From Demequina capsici (GTDB lineage: Bacteria; Actinomycetota; Actinomycetes; Actinomycetales; Demequinaceae): a DNA stretch of 64,000 bases. The stretch is taken from NCBI RefSeq assembly GCF_032102965.1, contig NZ_CP134880.1:1054001-1118000 (forward strand), written 5' to 3'. Positions 1-9,813 of this stretch are shown here, piece by piece. The notes beneath the pieces were generated by a model. The model did not search any database, was not told the DNA's origin, and saw nothing but the letters and a program-made list of their open reading frames with translations. The position numbers and the translations under genes were made by a program. Position 1 is the stretch's first letter. Each line of letters starts with the position of its first letter.

Positions 1-222
1 TGGGGTCGCACCGTCACCTACACCGACACTGACGGCACAGTGATCTCGACCGCGAAGAAACTCGATACCGCGTCGGGCACGTATCCGGCCTACAAGTTCA
101 GTGCGGCCTGCGACGCGGCGGGGAACATGATCGTGTGGGCCATGCCCGGTGGTGTCGCGCAGACAGCCAGGGGCGCGCTGGCCGGCACGGACCGTCCCGG
201 TCAATGGATCTCGGGGCAGACC
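1..222 (+). repeat. Duplicated coding module, copy 1
   Basis: Aligns base for base, without gaps, with 1905-2126 (offset 1904). I count about 15 differences by eye over the 222 positions. The copy is cut by the window edge, so its left limit is unknown. Similarity stops just after the shared ggggcagaccc at the right end. Confidence 0.85.
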
Positions 223-300
223 CAAGGTCGCGCGGGGTGCGGCGGTCAGTGTTCTGTTCGTCGGGTTCGGGTTCGGGTTCGGTGTCGGCAAGGGGCTTGA
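1..300 (+). CDS. 3' part of an unrecognised protein, open at the left edge
   Basis: An open frame enters from outside the window and ends at 300. Its first 74 codons are the translated form of a module that recurs at 1905-2126, with shared peptides such as TDTDGTV, KKLDTASGTYPAY and CDAAGNMIVWAMPGGV. Conservation of the reading frame between the copies suggests the module was once coding. After about 215 the frame turns into low-complexity Arg/Val/Gly peptide, so the true gene probably ended or was broken near there. No family was recognised. The product could be the tail of a secreted or surface protein, but no signal can be seen because the 5' end is missing. Confidence 0.35.
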   Translation, partial: WGRTVTYTDTDGTVISTAKKLDTASGTYPAYKFSAACDAAGNMIVWAMPGGVAQTARGALAGTDRPGQWISGQTQGRAGCGGQCSVRRVRVRVRCRQGA

Positions 301-410
301 GGCCGCTGCACCCGCTGGCGGAGCGGTGGGGCGCGCCGCGACGATCACCGTGAATGCCCACACGGGAGCGCCTGGCCTGATCTGTTCGACGTCGAGGAGA
401 TGCTAGGACT

Positions 411-989
411 GTGATGAACACAGAGGTGCTTGGGGTGCGACGTATCTGGTGTACATCGGTCGGCCTTCGCATGATCGTTCTGATGGCTGACTATCCCAGT
501 GCGCTCGTTATTGCACTGGTGGCGGTGAGTGTCGATCGTGCGGCACGCGATGTCTCTGGTGTGCTGGTGTTTGGGACTGTGGCGGTGTTGATGACGGCGT
601 GGGCGTCTGCGGCGGCGTTTCGTGCGCGGGTCGTGGTCGACGGGGAGTCGTTGGTGGTGGTGAATACGTGGGTGACGTTTCGGTATCCGCGGACGGCGAT
701 TGCGGGGGTGGCGTCGGACGGGTTGTCGTTCCTTCGGGTCGATTTCACGGACGGGTCGAGTCGGCGGTGTTGGGCGATCCAGGCGACGAATCTGATGTTG
801 ATGCTGCGTCGTCGCACGAGGGTGGACAAGGTCGCTGACGAGATCCTCGAAGCGCTCGGTGGTGAGCGTCGGGTGGTGTCGAGTGAACCGTTCGAGGTGG
901 CGAGGTCGTGGTCGGGGTTGCCGATCCACGCGTGGGTGCTGATCGCGATCTACCTGGCGATGGTCGTGCAATGGTTCGCCACCACGTGA
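411..989 (+). CDS. Membrane protein with a PH-like domain, unrecognised family
   Basis: 192 residues from a GTG start with an AGGAG-like site about ten bases upstream (an ATG follows at 414). Two hydrophobic segments lie at roughly residues 25-50 and 55-72, then a beta-rich stretch with the FRARVVVDGESLVVVNTWVTF pattern typical of bacterial PH-like domains, then an amphipathic helix near 140-150 and a final hydrophobic segment at 172-190. The gene lies between two copies of a duplicated module and near toxin-like remnants. That is how immunity proteins of polymorphic toxins are often placed, so an immunity role is a possible inference, not shown. No catalytic motif is visible. Confidence 0.55.
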   Translation: MMNTEVLGVRRIWCTSVGLRMIVLMADYPSALVIALVAVSVDRAARDVSGVLVFGTVAVLMTAWASAAAFRARVVVDGESLVVVNTWVTFRYPRTAIAGVASDGLSFLRVDFTDGSSRRCWAIQATNLMLMLRRRTRVDKVADEILEALGGERRVVSSEPFEVARSWSGLPIHAWVLIAIYLAMVVQWFATT

Positions 990-994
990 CAGCA

Positions 995-1234
995 ATGACG
1001 GCCGGGCTTTCAATCGCGAGGATGTTGGGACGTGCTATGTGTGGTACGGCTGCCATGAGGATCGGCGCCGTCAGCACCGCTTATGCGAGCGGCAAGGGGA
1101 AGACGGCCGACTGTGCGGTCGGCGTGGCGACTCTCCTCACCGGTGCCGCAGGCATGAAGACCGTCGCACGGGCGCGAGACTCCTGGAGAGCGGCGAGGTT
1201 CGGATCAGCGGCGCCGTCGCCAAGGGGTTCGTGA
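995..1234 (+). pseudogene. Remnant resembling a hydrophobic region of a secreted toxin protein
   Basis: The frame from 995 reads MTAGLSIAR, then AVSTAYASGKGKTADCAVG and ATLLTGAAGM. Helical Ala/Gly-rich segments of this kind, with a single Cys, are common before the toxic tip of actinobacterial polymorphic toxins. There is no clear ribosome binding site and no recognisable start domain. A second frame, open from 1039 to 1275, overlaps it. The 385 bases between the neighbouring genes (990-1374) contain nothing else I can assign. I read this as a gene fragment; it could also be non-coding. Confidence 0.3.
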
Positions 1235-1374
1235 GGCGGGCGTGGAACGTGAAGGTCGACCAACTAACGATGTGACCTGGAGCTGCGGTCGTTCGGAGTG
1301 GAAAGCGCATCGGTTGGTACACGGTTGGAGCGTCAGCGGCCGCTGTCGCCAGTTCTCATTGGAGGTGACACGCA

Positions 1375-1806
1375 GTGCTCGCGATCACTGAGAGTTCGGT
1401 GTCCTTGCGGGTTGGGTTGTGGTGGCGTCTGGGCCTGCCCTATTTGAGTTCGAGTCCGCGTACCGCCACGGCGGATGTGGTGGCCTTCGGGGTGGTTCCA
1501 GATGCGTCCGATGCCGACGTCTTCAGGCTTGTGCGACCACACTGGAGCGTTCTCGTGGGGTCTTACGCGAGCGTTGTGCGTGCTGACGCGAGGGCGACGT
1601 CAATTGTGAGCGGCGGTCGCGCCTTTGTTCGGGTGTGGCCGAGGCGTGATGCGGTGGTTGTTCGCATGCGCCAGGGCGGGAAGTGGTCGTTGTTCATGAC
1701 GACTGAGCGGCAAGCTGAGGCCAAGCTGGAGCTGCTTCGCCGCCACTGTCCCAGCGCCCGCGAGCTGGCTCCAGGTGAGCTTTTCAGTGCAACGCGTGAG
1801 CGGTGA
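1375..1806 (+). CDS. Small unrecognised protein, possibly PH-like
   Basis: 143 residues from GTG 1375, supported by a GGAGG site at 1361-1365. The N-terminal half is hydrophobic but has no clear membrane helix. The C-terminal half, VVVRMRQGGKWSLFM followed by an Arg/Leu-rich helix ending in RRHCPSA, resembles the fragment at 2131-2307 (VVKARAGGVWAMLL, then IRRANPA). It also resembles in outline the end of the protein encoded at 411-989. I infer that these are diverged relatives of one small domain family in an expanding and decaying array. The function is unknown. The gene ends inside the start region of the next frame (4-bp overlap). Confidence 0.5.
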   Translation: MLAITESSVSLRVGLWWRLGLPYLSSSPRTATADVVAFGVVPDASDADVFRLVRPHWSVLVGSYASVVRADARATSIVSGGRAFVRVWPRRDAVVVRMRQGGKWSLFMTTERQAEAKLELLRRHCPSARELAPGELFSATRER

Positions 1807-2222
1807 CAGGTCGTGGTGTCGGTGATGTAACACCACCACCACGACCGCATATCTGGCGGATGGTCGGAGCGACCTTGTCGAGCGTGTCTACCGGCGATGG
1901 CCGGTGGGGTCGCTCCGTCACGTGCACCGACACTGACGGCACTGTGACCTCGACCGCGAAGAAGCTCGACACCGCGTCGGGCACGTATCCGGCCTACACG
2001 TTCAGCGCGGCCTGCGACGCGGCGGGGAACATGATCGTGTGGGCCATGCCCGGTGGTGTCACGCAGACAGCCAGCGGCACGCTGGCCGGCACGGACCGTC
2101 CCGGTCAATCGATGTTGGGGCAGACCCGTACGCGTGAAGCACCGAAGGTCGGTCTTGGTGGTCAAGGCACGGGCCGGAGGCGTGTGGGCCATGTTGTTGG
2201 TCTCGCAGCGCAATGGCGATGA
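1803..2222 (+). pseudogene. Orphan copy of the duplicated module, likely gene fragment
   Basis: 139 codons from an ATG at 1803. Codons 35-108 are the second copy of the module found at the left edge, in frame with it. The first 34 codons are Pro/Arg-rich and look non-native, with no secretion signal. The last 30 codons are Arg/Gly-rich, and the plausible coding sense moves to the +1 frame (2131-2307). The piece looks like the 3' end of a longer gene copied without its 5' part. Confidence 0.35.
1905..2126 (+). repeat. Duplicated coding module, copy 2
   Basis: Direct-repeat partner of 1-222 at a constant offset of 1904 bases. Differences are spread through the copy and include amino-acid changes such as Y/C, K/T and R/S, so this is not a very recent duplication. 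Confidence 0.85.
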
Positions 2223-2307
2223 GCTGATCGAGGCGATCCGGCGGGCGAATCCGGCGGTTGAGGTGAGGGATGCGCGGGACGTCATCCCAACGCGCCTCTA
2301 CAAATGA
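2131..2307 (+). pseudogene. C-terminal fragment of a small PH-like protein
   Basis: The +1 frame relative to the preceding module encodes about 58 residues (VLVVKARAGGVWAMLLVSQ, then IEAIRRANPAVEV), ending in a stop at 2307. The pattern matches the C-terminal half of the protein at 1375-1806. It has no start codon or binding site of its own, so I call it a remnant fused by recombination behind the duplicated module. From 2308 to 2475 I see no gene; only the leuA leader promoter follows. Confidence 0.4.
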
Positions 2308-2475
2308 AGGGGGCGGCGCGATGCCGTGATCGACGATGGCCATGAGTTCACGGCGTAGACGTATGGCGGCATGAATGCTGGGGGCCCGTTTGATAGGCCA
2401 GCAGTCGGCGTCGGAGCCGTGGCCGGTGGCACCATCGGGAAGAGGCTGCATGGTGGCGCCGCCCGTGCGGTGCGC

Positions 2476-2481
2476 TATGGT
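2476..2481 (+). promoter_or_regulatory. -10 hexamer TATGGT of the leuA leader transcript
   Basis: TATGGT lies seven bases before the ATG of the leader peptide, the spacing seen at several other starts in this window. The leader mRNA would therefore begin at or next to the start codon. No convincing -35 box is visible. Confidence 0.5.
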
Positions 2482-2488
2482 GGCTCGT

Positions 2489-2517
2489 ATGCGTGCACGC
2501 TCGCTGCTCCTTAGCTG

Positions 2518-2533
<16 letters not shown>
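2489..2533 (+). CDS. Leucine leader peptide of leuA
   Basis: A 14-codon frame, MRARSLLLSCRDEA then TAG, with three consecutive Leu codons (CTG CTC CTT, 2504-2512) just before a strong hairpin. Such short Leu-run peptides control leuA in actinobacteria by transcription or translation attenuation: the ribosome stalls when charged Leu-tRNA is scarce and changes the fold of the following RNA. Here the last codons of the peptide form the 5' arm of the hairpin, so ribosome position would directly decide whether it can fold. The -10 hexamer just upstream suggests translation from a leaderless mRNA. Confidence 0.7.
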
Positions 2534-4381
<1,848 letters not shown>

Positions 4382-4444
4382 CACTGCGGCGTCCCGGCCG
4401 AGCCACGCCAGCCCGTCGATCACGGGGGACGCGGGGCCGGGACC

Positions 4445-4491
4445 GGACGCGCCGGGGGAAGCCATCGACCATGGCGGACCCCGGCGCGTCC
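4445..4491 (+). terminator. Stem-loop downstream of leuA
   Basis: ggacgcgccgggg (4445-4457) and ccccggcgcgtcc (4479-4491) form a 13-bp perfect stem 63 bases after the leuA stop. No T-run follows, so a terminator role is inferred from position only. Confidence 0.45.
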
Positions 4492-4578
4492 TCACATGCG
4501 CAGGCTGCGGCGTGCGGCATGTCGTCACATGCACCCCGGGCAGCGCGGCGCACGATGGTCGCGAAAGGGGGGCGGAAG

Positions 4579-5259
4579 ATGTCCGACGGCGCGACGACGA
4601 TCGTGATGGTGCTGGTGCCGCAGGTCACCCAGCTCGACCTGACGGGGCCCGCCCAGGTGTTCGCACGATGGCCAGGGGCACATCTCGTGATCGCCGCCGC
4701 GCGCGCAGAGCCGGTGATGACGGACTGCGGATTCGCGATCGTGCCGACCGCGACATTCGACACTGCGCCGCAGGCGGACTACCTGATCGTGCCCGGTGGG
4801 GAGGGCATCTTCGACGTCTTGAGCGATCGCCGAACGGTGGACTTCGTGCGAGTACAGGCGCGTGGCGCTCGGGTGGTCGGGTCGGTGTGCACCGGAGCGT
4901 TCCTGCTAGGCGTCGCGGGGCTGCTCGACGGCGTGCGCGCCACGACCCACTGGGGATCGATGAGGCTGCTCCCTCTGGTGGGTGCGGCGCCGACACCTTC
5001 TCGAGTGGTGAGGGACGGTCGAGTCGTCACAGGGGGTGGCGTCACCTCAGGCATCGACATGGCGCTCGCGCTCGCAGCCGACGCTTTCGGGGAGCAGGTC
5101 GCGCGAGAGATCCAGCTCGCGATCGAGTACGACCCGGAACCGCCCTTCGACGCGGGATCCCCGGACGCGTTCCCGGAGGCCGAGATCGAGCTCCGCAGGC
5201 GTGCGATCGAGGACCGCCGTCGTGCTCGAGTCGAGGCGGGCATGCGCGCGAGCGCCTGA
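4579..5259 (+). CDS. DJ-1/PfpI family protein, isonitrile hydratase-like
   Basis: 226 residues. The single domain has the DJ-1/PfpI fold: VLVPQVTQLDLTGP at the N-terminus, the turn LIVPGGEGIF, and the nucleophile-elbow motif GSVCTGAFLLG with the reactive Cys. ATTHW and GGGVTSGIDMAL follow, as in isonitrile hydratase (InhA) and the sensor half of GlxA-type AraC regulators. No DNA-binding domain is attached, so it is the stand-alone enzyme form. The substrate is unknown; isonitrile hydration or glyoxalase-type chemistry are the usual options. ATG 4579 was chosen for the AAAGGGGGG site upstream; ATG 4555 in the same frame has none. Confidence 0.8.
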   Translation: MSDGATTIVMVLVPQVTQLDLTGPAQVFARWPGAHLVIAAARAEPVMTDCGFAIVPTATFDTAPQADYLIVPGGEGIFDVLSDRRTVDFVRVQARGARVVGSVCTGAFLLGVAGLLDGVRATTHWGSMRLLPLVGAAPTPSRVVRDGRVVTGGGVTSGIDMALALAADAFGEQVAREIQLAIEYDPEPPFDAGSPDAFPEAEIELRRRAIEDRRRARVEAGMRASA

Positions 5260-5290
5260 CCCGGCAGCGAGCAGCTACGCGCGGACCGAT

Positions 5291-5325
5291 GGTCCCCGTC
5301 GCCCGGCTTGGGAGCGACGGGGACC
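5291..5325. terminator. Bidirectional hairpin between convergent genes
   Basis: ggtccccgtcgc (5291-5302) pairs with gcgacggggacc (5314-5325), a 12-bp perfect stem with an 11-base loop. It lies between the stops of two convergent genes at 5259 and 5340. Confidence 0.6.
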
Positions 5326-5339
5326 CCTCGTCGAGGCGC

Positions 5340-6077
5340 TCACGCCGGGACGAGCTCCGGCTCCCTGGCGGGGAGGGCGGCCAGTGCCCGCGGGGCGCGG
5401 GCCAGGAGCCAGATCGCGAGCCACATCTCGCCGACCATCGACGGCACCGCGACCGCGACAAGCATGACGTCGGCGATCGACGCGTAGTCGGTGAGGACCA
5501 GGTGGGCGAACGTGTCGGCGACATACATGACGCCGGCGGCACTGAGGACGACGCCGAGCGCGCGGGAGAGGCTCGCGCCGACGAGGATGCGCCCCACCAC
5601 GATGAGATGCAGGCCGAAGACGACGAGGCCGATCATCCAGGCGGCGTCGAATCCGACCATCGCGACGCTCGTGAGCGAGGCTCGGGTCGCATCGTCCACG
5701 CCTGCCGCCACAGGCCCCGTCGCGACCTCGACGGCGATGGCCATGAAGGCGGTGGCTCCTACGAGCACCGCGCTGTAGCCGAGTCGGAGCCAGGCGGCGA
5801 GCAGGGACCTCGCCTCGCCGGTGGAGCGCAACAGCACGTGCAGCGCCCAGGCGATGACAAGGTCGAGCGCCGCGATGAGCACGAATCCTGCGAGTCCGAG
5901 CCGGAACGCCGACTCGTCGGACTGGATGTTCGCCAAGGTGAGGGCCGCGTCGTCCGGGACGACGAGGCGCTCGACGACGGTGAAGTTGGCGACCATGGCG
6001 AGTGCGAACATCGCCAGGTAGCTGAGTCCTGCTGCGCGCGCGGCGGTGGCGGGGGCGAGGTCGGAACGGATGGACAT
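5340..6077 (-). CDS. DUF4386 family membrane protein
   Basis: 245 residues with about seven hydrophobic helices. The family pattern is clear: an N-terminal AARAAGLSYLAMF helix, the VVPDDAALTLANI loop before FRLGLAGFVL, and a C-terminal VAVPSMVGEMWLA region. DUF4386 proteins are integral membrane proteins of unknown function, often beside TetR regulators and alcohol dehydrogenase-type oxidoreductases, exactly as here. The ATG has an AGGAG site eight bases upstream. It is probably co-transcribed with the broken oxidoreductase gene upstream and controlled by the three palindromes at 6577-6686. Confidence 0.85.
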   Translation of the reverse strand: MSIRSDLAPATAARAAGLSYLAMFALAMVANFTVVERLVVPDDAALTLANIQSDESAFRLGLAGFVLIAALDLVIAWALHVLLRSTGEARSLLAAWLRLGYSAVLVGATAFMAIAVEVATGPVAAGVDDATRASLTSVAMVGFDAAWMIGLVVFGLHLIVVGRILVGASLSRALGVVLSAAGVMYVADTFAHLVLTDYASIADVMLVAVAVPSMVGEMWLAIWLLARAPRALAALPAREPELVPA

Positions 6078-6120
6078 GAGGGGCTCTCCTGAGGGTTCTT
6101 GACGATGTGAAGGGGGGAGT

Positions 6121-6551
6121 TCAGCGGGCGCCGCGGACGGTGACGACGGCCTTGCCTGCGATGCGTCCGGCTGCCAGGTCGGAGACCGCGTCGGAGACGC
6201 GCTCGAGCGGGTACCGGCTGCCCACGGCGGCGCGCAGCGCACCGGACTCTGCCAGTCGGCGCAGGCGGTCGAGGTGCTCCTCCTTGGCGATGGCCAGCTG
6301 CGCAAAGGAGCCGTCGGCGGTACCGAAGACCTCGTCTCCGACCGCGAACCGGGTCGCTCCGGCGCCCAAGGCGACGACGACTCCCGCGACGTCTGTCCCC
6401 ATGACCCGCTGCCTGGGACGCCTCAGGCCGAAGCCGAAGCGCGCATCGCGAGCGGGCGACCTGTGGCGAGGTGCCATACCCCTCGGTCGATGCCGGCGGC
6501 GGTGGACGGCGTCGAATCGGCGCCGGCGCTGATGGTGCGGCTGGTGTGCAT
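6121..6551 (-). pseudogene. Broken zinc-type alcohol dehydrogenase / quinone oxidoreductase
   Basis: The 5' end is intact: GGGAGG then ATG at 6551, reading to RGVWHLATGRPLAMR, a typical MDR-family N-terminal stretch. The frame then shifts; the family sequence continues in the adjacent frame as FGFGLRRP and MGTDVAGVVVALGAG, then RFAVGDEVFG. The whole Rossmann-fold cofactor domain (roughly 170-200 residues in relatives) is missing. The sequence jumps from EEHLDRL to the C-terminal RYPLERVSDAVSDL and KAVVTV. A frameshift plus an internal deletion means no working enzyme can be made. The operon position beside DUF4386 and TetR is the usual one for this family. Confidence 0.8.
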
Positions 6552-6576
6552 GATTCCCTCCCCGGGATCCGTGTTT

Positions 6577-6589
6577 CGTACTTAGTACG
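6577..6589. promoter_or_regulatory. TetR-type operator 1
   Basis: Palindrome cGTACTTAGTACg, centre 6583, 26 bases upstream of the oxidoreductase start. The 11-bp core is identical to operators 2 and 3. Confidence 0.75.
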
Positions 6590-6611
6590 TATGCCGGGAA
6601 GAACGCTAGGT

Positions 6612-6622
6612 GTACTTAGTAC
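6612..6622. promoter_or_regulatory. TetR-type operator 2
   Basis: GTACTTAGTAC, centre 6617, which is 34 bases (about three helical turns) from operator 1. Confidence 0.75.
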
Positions 6623-6675
6623 GACAGTCAAGCGAATCTGCTCGAATGGCTTGTCTTCCAGTGGGTTTGACTGCC

Positions 6676-6686
6676 GTACTTAGTAC
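6676..6686. promoter_or_regulatory. TetR-type operator 3
   Basis: GTACTTAGTAC flanked by c and g, centre 6681, 64 bases (about six turns) from operator 2. It is the copy nearest the tetR gene, so it probably serves autoregulation. Confidence 0.75.
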
Positions 6687-6800
6687 GCCTATGGTCAGGG
6701 AAGGCCCACCGACACGCGCGAGTACGACGGCGCTCGAAGCCCGATCCATCTGTGAGACTTGACCCGCCCCGCGCTCTCGCGCCCTACCGAAGGAGCAACC

Positions 6801-7472
6801 ATGACCGCCGCCTCCGCGCCGCGCGCGAAGCTCTCCCGGGAGCGCATCATCGACGCCGCCATGGAGCTCGCAGACAGGGACGGCGTCGAGTCGCTCACGA
6901 TGCGCGCGCTCGCCACCGCGCTCGACACGAAGCCCATGACGCTCTACCACCACGTCGACGGCAAGGAGGCGCTGCTCGACCTCATGGTGGACCGCGTGTT
7001 CTCCGAGATGGAGCTGCCGCCCGAGGAGCTCGAATGGCGCGAGGCCCTCCGCGCCCGCTGCCGCTCAGCCCGGGAGGTGCTCGTGCGTCACCCCTGGTCC
7101 GTGCCGCTGCTCGAGTCGAGGAGGTCGCCGGGGCCCGAGCTGCTCCGGCACCACGAGGCGATGCTCGCCACCCTCGAGCGCGGCGGGCTTCCGCTGGAGC
7201 TCATGGCGCACGGCTACGCGATCCTGGACAGCTTCGTCTACGGATTCGCGATCGAGGAGGCGAACCTGCCGGGGCAGGGGCAGCAAGAAGGACTGGCAGA
7301 GGTCGCCGAGGAGATCGCCCATGTCCTCGAGTCGGGCGAATACCCCCAGATGACAAGACTCGCCATGGAGCACGTGGCTCAGCCCGGCTATTCCTTCGGC
7401 GCGTCCTTCGACGTGGGGCTCGACATGATCCTCGACGGCCTCACCGCGTCGCTCGCCGCATCTTCAGGTTAA
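6801..7472 (+). CDS. TetR family transcriptional regulator
   Basis: 223 residues from ATG 6801 with an AGGAG site at 6791-6795. The N-terminal helix-turn-helix is standard: RERIIDAAMELADRDG, LTMRALATALDTKPMTLYHH, then KEALLDLM. Residues 80-220 form a helical ligand domain of the TetR_C class found in tetracycline-type repressors. It is divergent from the broken oxidoreductase and the DUF4386 gene, and the three GTACTTAGTAC sites between them are its likely operators. The ligand is unknown. Confidence 0.93.
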   Translation: MTAASAPRAKLSRERIIDAAMELADRDGVESLTMRALATALDTKPMTLYHHVDGKEALLDLMVDRVFSEMELPPEELEWREALRARCRSAREVLVRHPWSVPLLESRRSPGPELLRHHEAMLATLERGGLPLELMAHGYAILDSFVYGFAIEEANLPGQGQQEGLAEVAEEIAHVLESGEYPQMTRLAMEHVAQPGYSFGASFDVGLDMILDGLTASLAASSG

Positions 7473-7477
7473 CCCGC

Positions 7478-7507
7478 GCAGGGGGCCTTGCCGCAAGGCC
7501 CCCCTGC
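7478..7507 (+). terminator. Terminator-like hairpin after tetR
   Basis: gcagggggccttg and caaggcccccctgc form a long G+C-rich stem with a three-base loop and one bulged C, starting five bases after the tetR stop. There is no T-run. Confidence 0.5.
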
Positions 7508-7571
7508 CGAGGCACAATCACGTGCCTGCCCGTCGCGCGACGGGGAGGGTGATGCCGACGAAGGAGGGCCT

Positions 7572-9746
7572 GTGGCTGAACCGATCTTCGCGCTTCCTGA
7601 TCGTCTGCGTGCGAAGTCCGGGGCGCCTCTGATCGCCGCCGACGAGGCTCACCTGCGGCGGGTCGGCGAAGCACTGGAATGGCAGCTCGCGGATCTGCGT
7701 GCACGGCTTGCGACCGAGCTCGAGCAGGGTGGCGGTGCGTGGCAGGACGCGGTCGAGCGCGAGCAGCAGGTGGTCTACCTGCGTGGACGTCTGCGTGCCC
7801 TGGAGCGATACGGGTCCGAGATCTGCCTGGGGCACTTCAGGACGGGCGTCGGCCACGTGGTCTACGTCGGGCGTCTAGGGCTGGTCGACAGCCAGGGGGA
7901 GCGCCTTCTCCGCGACTGGCGTTCAGGAGCCGCGGAGCCGTTCTTCGGCGCCACCGCCGCGCACCCGATGGGCGTCGCCTCCAGACGGCGCTACCGCTGG
8001 CGCGGCGGGCGCATCGTCGACTACTGGGACGAGCCGGTGGGTGCGTCCGAGGCGTCCGGCTCGGCGGCGCTCGACGAGGACACTGCCCTGCTGACCTCCC
8101 TCGCCGAGAGCCGATCCGCGCGCATGCGGGACGTCCTCGCGACGATCCAGGCGGAGCAGGACGCGATCGTGCGCGCCGACTCGCGCGGCGTGCTCGTGGT
8201 GGACGGCGGGCCTGGCACCGGCAAGACGGTCGTCGCGCTTCACAGGGCCGCCTACCTCAACTATGCCGACGCTCGGCTGCGGGCCCAGGGCGGCAACGTG
8301 CTGGTCGTCGGCCCGCATCGTCCCTACCTGGACTACATCGCTGATGTGCTTCCCAGCCTGGGCGAGGAGTCGGTGCAGACGTGCACCTTCCGGGACCTGG
8401 TGCGGGGGGGTGCCGCTGCGGCAGAGGAGGATCCGGCGCTGTCACTCCTGAAGGCGGGTCTCGACGCGGCGATCGAGCCGGCGGTCCGCCTCTACGAGTC
8501 GCCGCCGGAGAACTCCCTGGTAGTCGACGCGGGCGAGACCGAGGTGCGGATCACGGCCTCGGACTGGGCAGAGGCGTTCGAGGCACCCGTTCCAGGCACC
8601 CCGCACAACCTGGCCCGCGCGCAGGTATGGCAGGCGCTGCTCGACATCGTCGCGCGTCACGTGCTCGGGGACGACCTCGAGAGCTTCGAGACCGCAGACG
8701 AGTTCGACGCCTACGGGATCGAGTCCGAGAGCCGCGCCGACGCGATCCGTCGTGCAGCGGCCCGCGACCAGGGTCTTCGCGATGCAGTCGGAAGGTCGTG
8801 GCCGCTGCTCGACCCACGCGACGTCGTCGGGGACCTATGGTGCGTGCCGGCCTACCTGCTGATGTGCGCGCCTTGGCTCACCAGGGACCAGGCGCGCTCT
8901 CTTCAGCGAGCCGACCCCACCGCGTGGACCGACGCCGACCTGCCGCTGCTCGACGCTGCGCGGGCGCGCATCGGGGAACGGGACGACGCTGCACGGCGCG
9001 AACGCCGGCGGGCCGCGCTCCGGGCGGAGCGGGCGCGTATGACCGAGGTGGTGAGCGACCTTATCGCGAACGACGACTCCGACATGAAGGTCATGTCCAT
9101 GCTGCGCGGTCAAGATCTGCGCACCGTGCTCGACTCGGAGGACGACGACCAGGACGGCGACGCATTGGCCGGGCCCTTCGCCCACGTGATCGTCGACGAG
9201 GCGCAGGAGCTCACGGATGCGCAATGGCGCAGCCTCATGCGTCGGTGCCCGTCGGGCAGCTTCACTGTGGTAGGCGACAGGGCTCAGGCGCGCGGCGGCT
9301 TCGAGTGGACGTGGGAGGAGAGGTTGGCCCGCGTCGGCCTGGTCGACGCACGCACCGCCGGGCTCAGCATCAACTACCGCACGCCCGCCGAGGTGATGGA
9401 GGAGGCGGAGCCGACGATCCGCGCGGCGCTGCCGGATGCCAACGTGCCCGCGTCGATCCGCTCGAGCGGGATCCCGGTGCGCCGCGGAGACCGCGCAGAG
9501 CTGGACCAGGTTCTCGCCGGGTGGCTGGCGGATCACGCCAGCGGCGTCGCCTGCGTGATCGGGGACCCGGCCTTCGTGCCGACCGACCGGGTGAGCTCGC
9601 TGAGCCCGGTGCTGGCGAAGGGCCTGGAGTTCGACCTGGTGGTGCTGGTGGAGCCGAGCCGGTTCGGTGACGACGTGACCGGAGCCGTCGACCGTTACGT
9701 CGCGATGACCCGCAGCACGAGCGAGCTGGTGATCCTGGGCTCCTGA
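7572..9746 (+). CDS. HelD-like RNA polymerase recycling ATPase (UvrD superfamily 1)
   Basis: 724 residues. The N-terminus (about 15-75) is a charged predicted coiled coil, as in HelD, which pushes into RNA polymerase channels. Walker A GGPGTGKT lies near 211, Walker B VIVDEAQELT near 537, then VVGDRAQ, INYRTP and the motif V/VI region KGLEFDLVVL and YVAMTRS. HelD-type proteins use ATP to strip stalled or drug-bound RNA polymerase from DNA; the actinobacterial form is class II. The alternative, an UvrD/Rep-like DNA helicase, is less likely given the N-terminus and shortened 1B/2B regions. GTG 7572 follows AAGGAGGG closely, the best site available. Confidence 0.8.
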   Translation: MAEPIFALPDRLRAKSGAPLIAADEAHLRRVGEALEWQLADLRARLATELEQGGGAWQDAVEREQQVVYLRGRLRALERYGSEICLGHFRTGVGHVVYVGRLGLVDSQGERLLRDWRSGAAEPFFGATAAHPMGVASRRRYRWRGGRIVDYWDEPVGASEASGSAALDEDTALLTSLAESRSARMRDVLATIQAEQDAIVRADSRGVLVVDGGPGTGKTVVALHRAAYLNYADARLRAQGGNVLVVGPHRPYLDYIADVLPSLGEESVQTCTFRDLVRGGAAAAEEDPALSLLKAGLDAAIEPAVRLYESPPENSLVVDAGETEVRITASDWAEAFEAPVPGTPHNLARAQVWQALLDIVARHVLGDDLESFETADEFDAYGIESESRADAIRRAAARDQGLRDAVGRSWPLLDPRDVVGDLWCVPAYLLMCAPWLTRDQARSLQRADPTAWTDADLPLLDAARARIGERDDAARRERRRAALRAERARMTEVVSDLIANDDSDMKVMSMLRGQDLRTVLDSEDDDQDGDALAGPFAHVIVDEAQELTDAQWRSLMRRCPSGSFTVVGDRAQARGGFEWTWEERLARVGLVDARTAGLSINYRTPAEVMEEAEPTIRAALPDANVPASIRSSGIPVRRGDRAELDQVLAGWLADHASGVACVIGDPAFVPTDRVSSLSPVLAKGLEFDLVVLVEPSRFGDDVTGAVDRYVAMTRSTSELVILGS

Positions 9747-9813
9747 CGGTCGCGTCCGGCGCGCGTGAGCCGTGCCTGCGGGGGCTGTCGGGGCAACGGG
9801 GGACAATGGTCAG

